NCBI RefSeq assembly: GCF_017744695.1
Contig: NZ_JAGIAS010000001.1
Coordinates: 186,001-250,000, forward strand
Direction: 5' to 3'
From: Dyadobacter sp.
Lineage (GTDB): Bacteria; Bacteroidota; Bacteroidia; Cytophagales; Spirosomataceae
Length of the DNA stretch: 64,000 nucleotides
Part shown: piece by piece, positions 62,817-64,000 of the stretch
Position numbering within the stretch: position 1 is the stretch's first letter
Layout: the number at the start of each line of letters is the position of its first letter
Notes under the pieces: model-generated
Told to the model about the DNA's origin: nothing
Databases searched by the model: none
Seen by the model: the letters and a program-made list of their open reading frames with translations, nothing else
Position numbers and translations under genes: made by a program

Positions 62817-63707
62817 TCAGTCCTCGATTTTGACCGGGACGAGCATAGTCGATCCGGCCGGGTTAATGCCGTATTTCGAAACGGATGTTATTTCAAGCGG
62901 CAGCATGTATTCGCCATTGGAAACTTTGCCCTTGATAAGGTAATACGACAGCGCCTGCTCGTTGTTCTGGTTTGCAATGGTAAAGCTGGTCTCGTCGATT
63001 TTGTAGGCGGCGGCAGGAAGCAACTTGTGGTCTGTCCCGTTTTCCTTGTTGTATTTCGCCAGGGCCGCTTCGCTTACCGCTACCTTGTATTGCAAGTCGG
63101 CCTTGTTGTGATAGTTGGTTTGAACAAATGCATAACATTTTGTTTCTGCCGGAGAATTGGTGGTGCTCACCGACAACGTCGCAGGCGACAGGCCCGCCGT
63201 TTTGAACTGAATATAGGGTTCCAGCACATTCGGCACGACCACGGAGCAGAGCTGCTGGTCAGCGGCCGTTTTAATGGTGCCTGAGGAAAGTCTGAACGGC
63301 ACCGCATAGCGCAGACCGGTTTTCTCCTCCAATGCTTCTATTCCCGCCGCATCAAATTCGATCTCGAAAAACGCGTTGTAGTCCGACTTGCCCAGCGTCA
63401 GCTCCGGGGTTTTGATTTTGTAAAGCGCTGCCGGCAGCAATGCGTATTTATCACCGTAGTTGGCTAAAACGGCCTCGTCCACGTGCAAGGCAACTACTCC
63501 TCCCAGCTGTCCTACCCCGCTCTTGATAACCGGAAGCTGATAGGTAAAATGCTCCCATTTGAAAACATTCTGCTCATTTTCACCGAAATTATTCAGGTAA
63601 ACCTGGTCCCCGGCCATGTTATTCATTCTCGGGTCTTCACAAGCCGATCCGGCCAACATGAGCACGCATATCAGGATCGGCAGTAGTCTATTTAGTTTGT
63701 TCATCAT
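62817..63707 (-). CDS. DUF1735-type surface lipoprotein with two repeats
   Basis: About 296 residues from the ATG at 63707 (63704 equally possible), with lipobox GSAC. Two internal repeats share the pattern V.V.EA.LA.Y.....LLPAA.YKI: HVDEAVLANYGDKYALLPAALYKI, and later VSEAALAKYNKENGTDHKLLPAAAYKI, both typical of DUF1735 (BT_3987-like) domains found in SusCD loci. Such proteins are surface-exposed glycan-binding accessory lipoproteins. It is 22 bases after the SusD C-terminus and 74 bases ahead of the DUF1080 gene, so one operon. Confidence 0.88.
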   Translation of the reverse strand: MMNKLNRLLPILICVLMLAGSACEDPRMNNMAGDQVYLNNFGENEQNVFKWEHFTYQLPVIKSGVGQLGGVVALHVDEAVLANYGDKYALLPAALYKIKTPELTLGKSDYNAFFEIEFDAAGIEALEEKTGLRYAVPFRLSSGTIKTAADQQLCSVVVPNVLEPYIQFKTAGLSPATLSVSTTNSPAETKCYAFVQTNYHNKADLQYKVAVSEAALAKYNKENGTDHKLLPAAAYKIDETSFTIANQNNEQALSYYLIKGKVSNGEYMLPLEITSVSKYGINPAGSTMLVPVKIED

Positions 63708-63729
63708 CGCTGGTCCGTATTGATTGAAA

Positions 63730-64000
63730 TTACCATCCATAGTTCTGTGTGAAATTTTTCATTTCATTCAATTGCTCCTGATTGATAGGAAAGAAATAGT
63801 GTTTCTTTTCAAATACCCTCGTACCGGGGAATAAGGTCGAAGTACGTTTCCAGGAATCATCGTAGTTGGTGGCGGCCAGGTTTCGCGTGTAGTTAGGCCC
63901 TACAAATTCCTTTTCGGCAATCATCCACATCCGGGCATCGTGGTACCGGTGCGATTCGAAGGCCATTTCCACCATACGCTCCTTGCGGATGAGCTCGCGC
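63730..64000 (-). CDS. SusD-like lipoprotein, C-terminal part
   Basis: The gene enters from the right edge; its 5' end is outside the window. The visible C-terminus reads RELIRKERMVEMAFESHRYHDARMWMIAEKEF, the signature SusD block, and ends YFFPINQEQLNEMKNFTQNYGW, the usual closing 'P(I)xxxEInxNxxxxQNpGW'. It is thus a third SusD, with its SusC presumably to the right. It is followed by the DUF1735 lipoprotein and DUF1080 protein genes. Confidence 0.95.
   Translation of the reverse strand, partial: RELIRKERMVEMAFESHRYHDARMWMIAEKEFVGPNYTRNLAATNYDDSWKRTSTLFPGTRVFEKKHYFFPINQEQLNEMKNFTQNYGW

Noticed and set aside
1-64000. CRISPR arrays, tRNA or rRNA genes, insertion sequences, phage genes
   Set aside because: No regular repeat-spacer pattern, cloverleaf, transposase, integrase or terminal inverted repeats were recognised by eye.

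Overview
The window is a stretch of chromosome from a member of the Bacteroidota. It carries three SusC/SusD-type glycan-uptake loci, a hybrid two-component regulator, an ECF sigma/FecR/STN-receptor set, Cys-anchored lipoproteins, and promoter motifs of the TAnnTTTG type. Protein style and base composition suggest a Cytophagales bacterium such as Dyadobacter; that placement is inference. I see no tRNA, rRNA, CRISPR array, insertion sequence or prophage. No stretch above 300 bases lacks a gene.

Layout. 1-4.5 kb (minus): a tripartite RND efflux operon. 4.7-6.6 kb (plus): a LytS/LytTR two-component pair. 6.8-10.7 kb (plus): an unusual run of acyl carrier protein, cytochrome P450, MBOAT acyltransferase and membrane-anchored SGNH protein. 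10.7-12.2 kb: sigma factor, zinc-finger anti-sigma candidate and a small membrane protein. 12.3-20.8 kb: mixed genes (S41 protease, lipoprotein, TlpA-like thioredoxin, XRE regulator with a four-helix membrane protein, DinB, diheme lipoprotein, FAD monooxygenase, MarR).

20.8-39.2 kb is a glycan locus. An AraC regulator, a zinc dehydrogenase and a GH95 alpha-L-fucosidase converge, across a strong bidirectional terminator, on a minus-strand set: hybrid two-component sensor, ECF sigma, FecR, STN-type SusC, SusD and GH89 alpha-N-acetylglucosaminidase. The enzyme pair predicts a fucosylated, alpha-GlcNAc-bearing glycan as substrate. 39.4-47.9 kb holds a carbonic-anhydrase-like protein, a secreted HEEFH protein, a second S41 protease, a membrane AraC regulator, two Crp/Fnr regulators, DoxX and an epoxide-hydrolase-like enzyme.

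48.0-57.0 kb is a second glycan locus: a LacI regulator, a 1001-residue secreted putative glycoside hydrolase and SusC/SusD. Near-identical GTGTGT/ACACAC palindromes sit before the hydrolase and before susC, at the same distance from the promoter -7 element. 57.1-62.0 kb is a compact plus-strand run: arylsulfotransferase-like lipoprotein, CHR transporter, PAPS-type sulfotransferase, CysQ and CysC. It looks like a sulfate-activation and sulfate-transfer operon, unexpected beside a SusCD pair because such loci usually encode sulfatases. The window ends in a third SusD locus (SusD C-terminus, DUF1735 lipoprotein, DUF1080 protein) on the minus strand.

The two best candidates for undescribed systems are the ACP-P450-MBOAT-SGNH run and the sulfation operon. 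Product calls rest on motifs read by eye; no database search was made.
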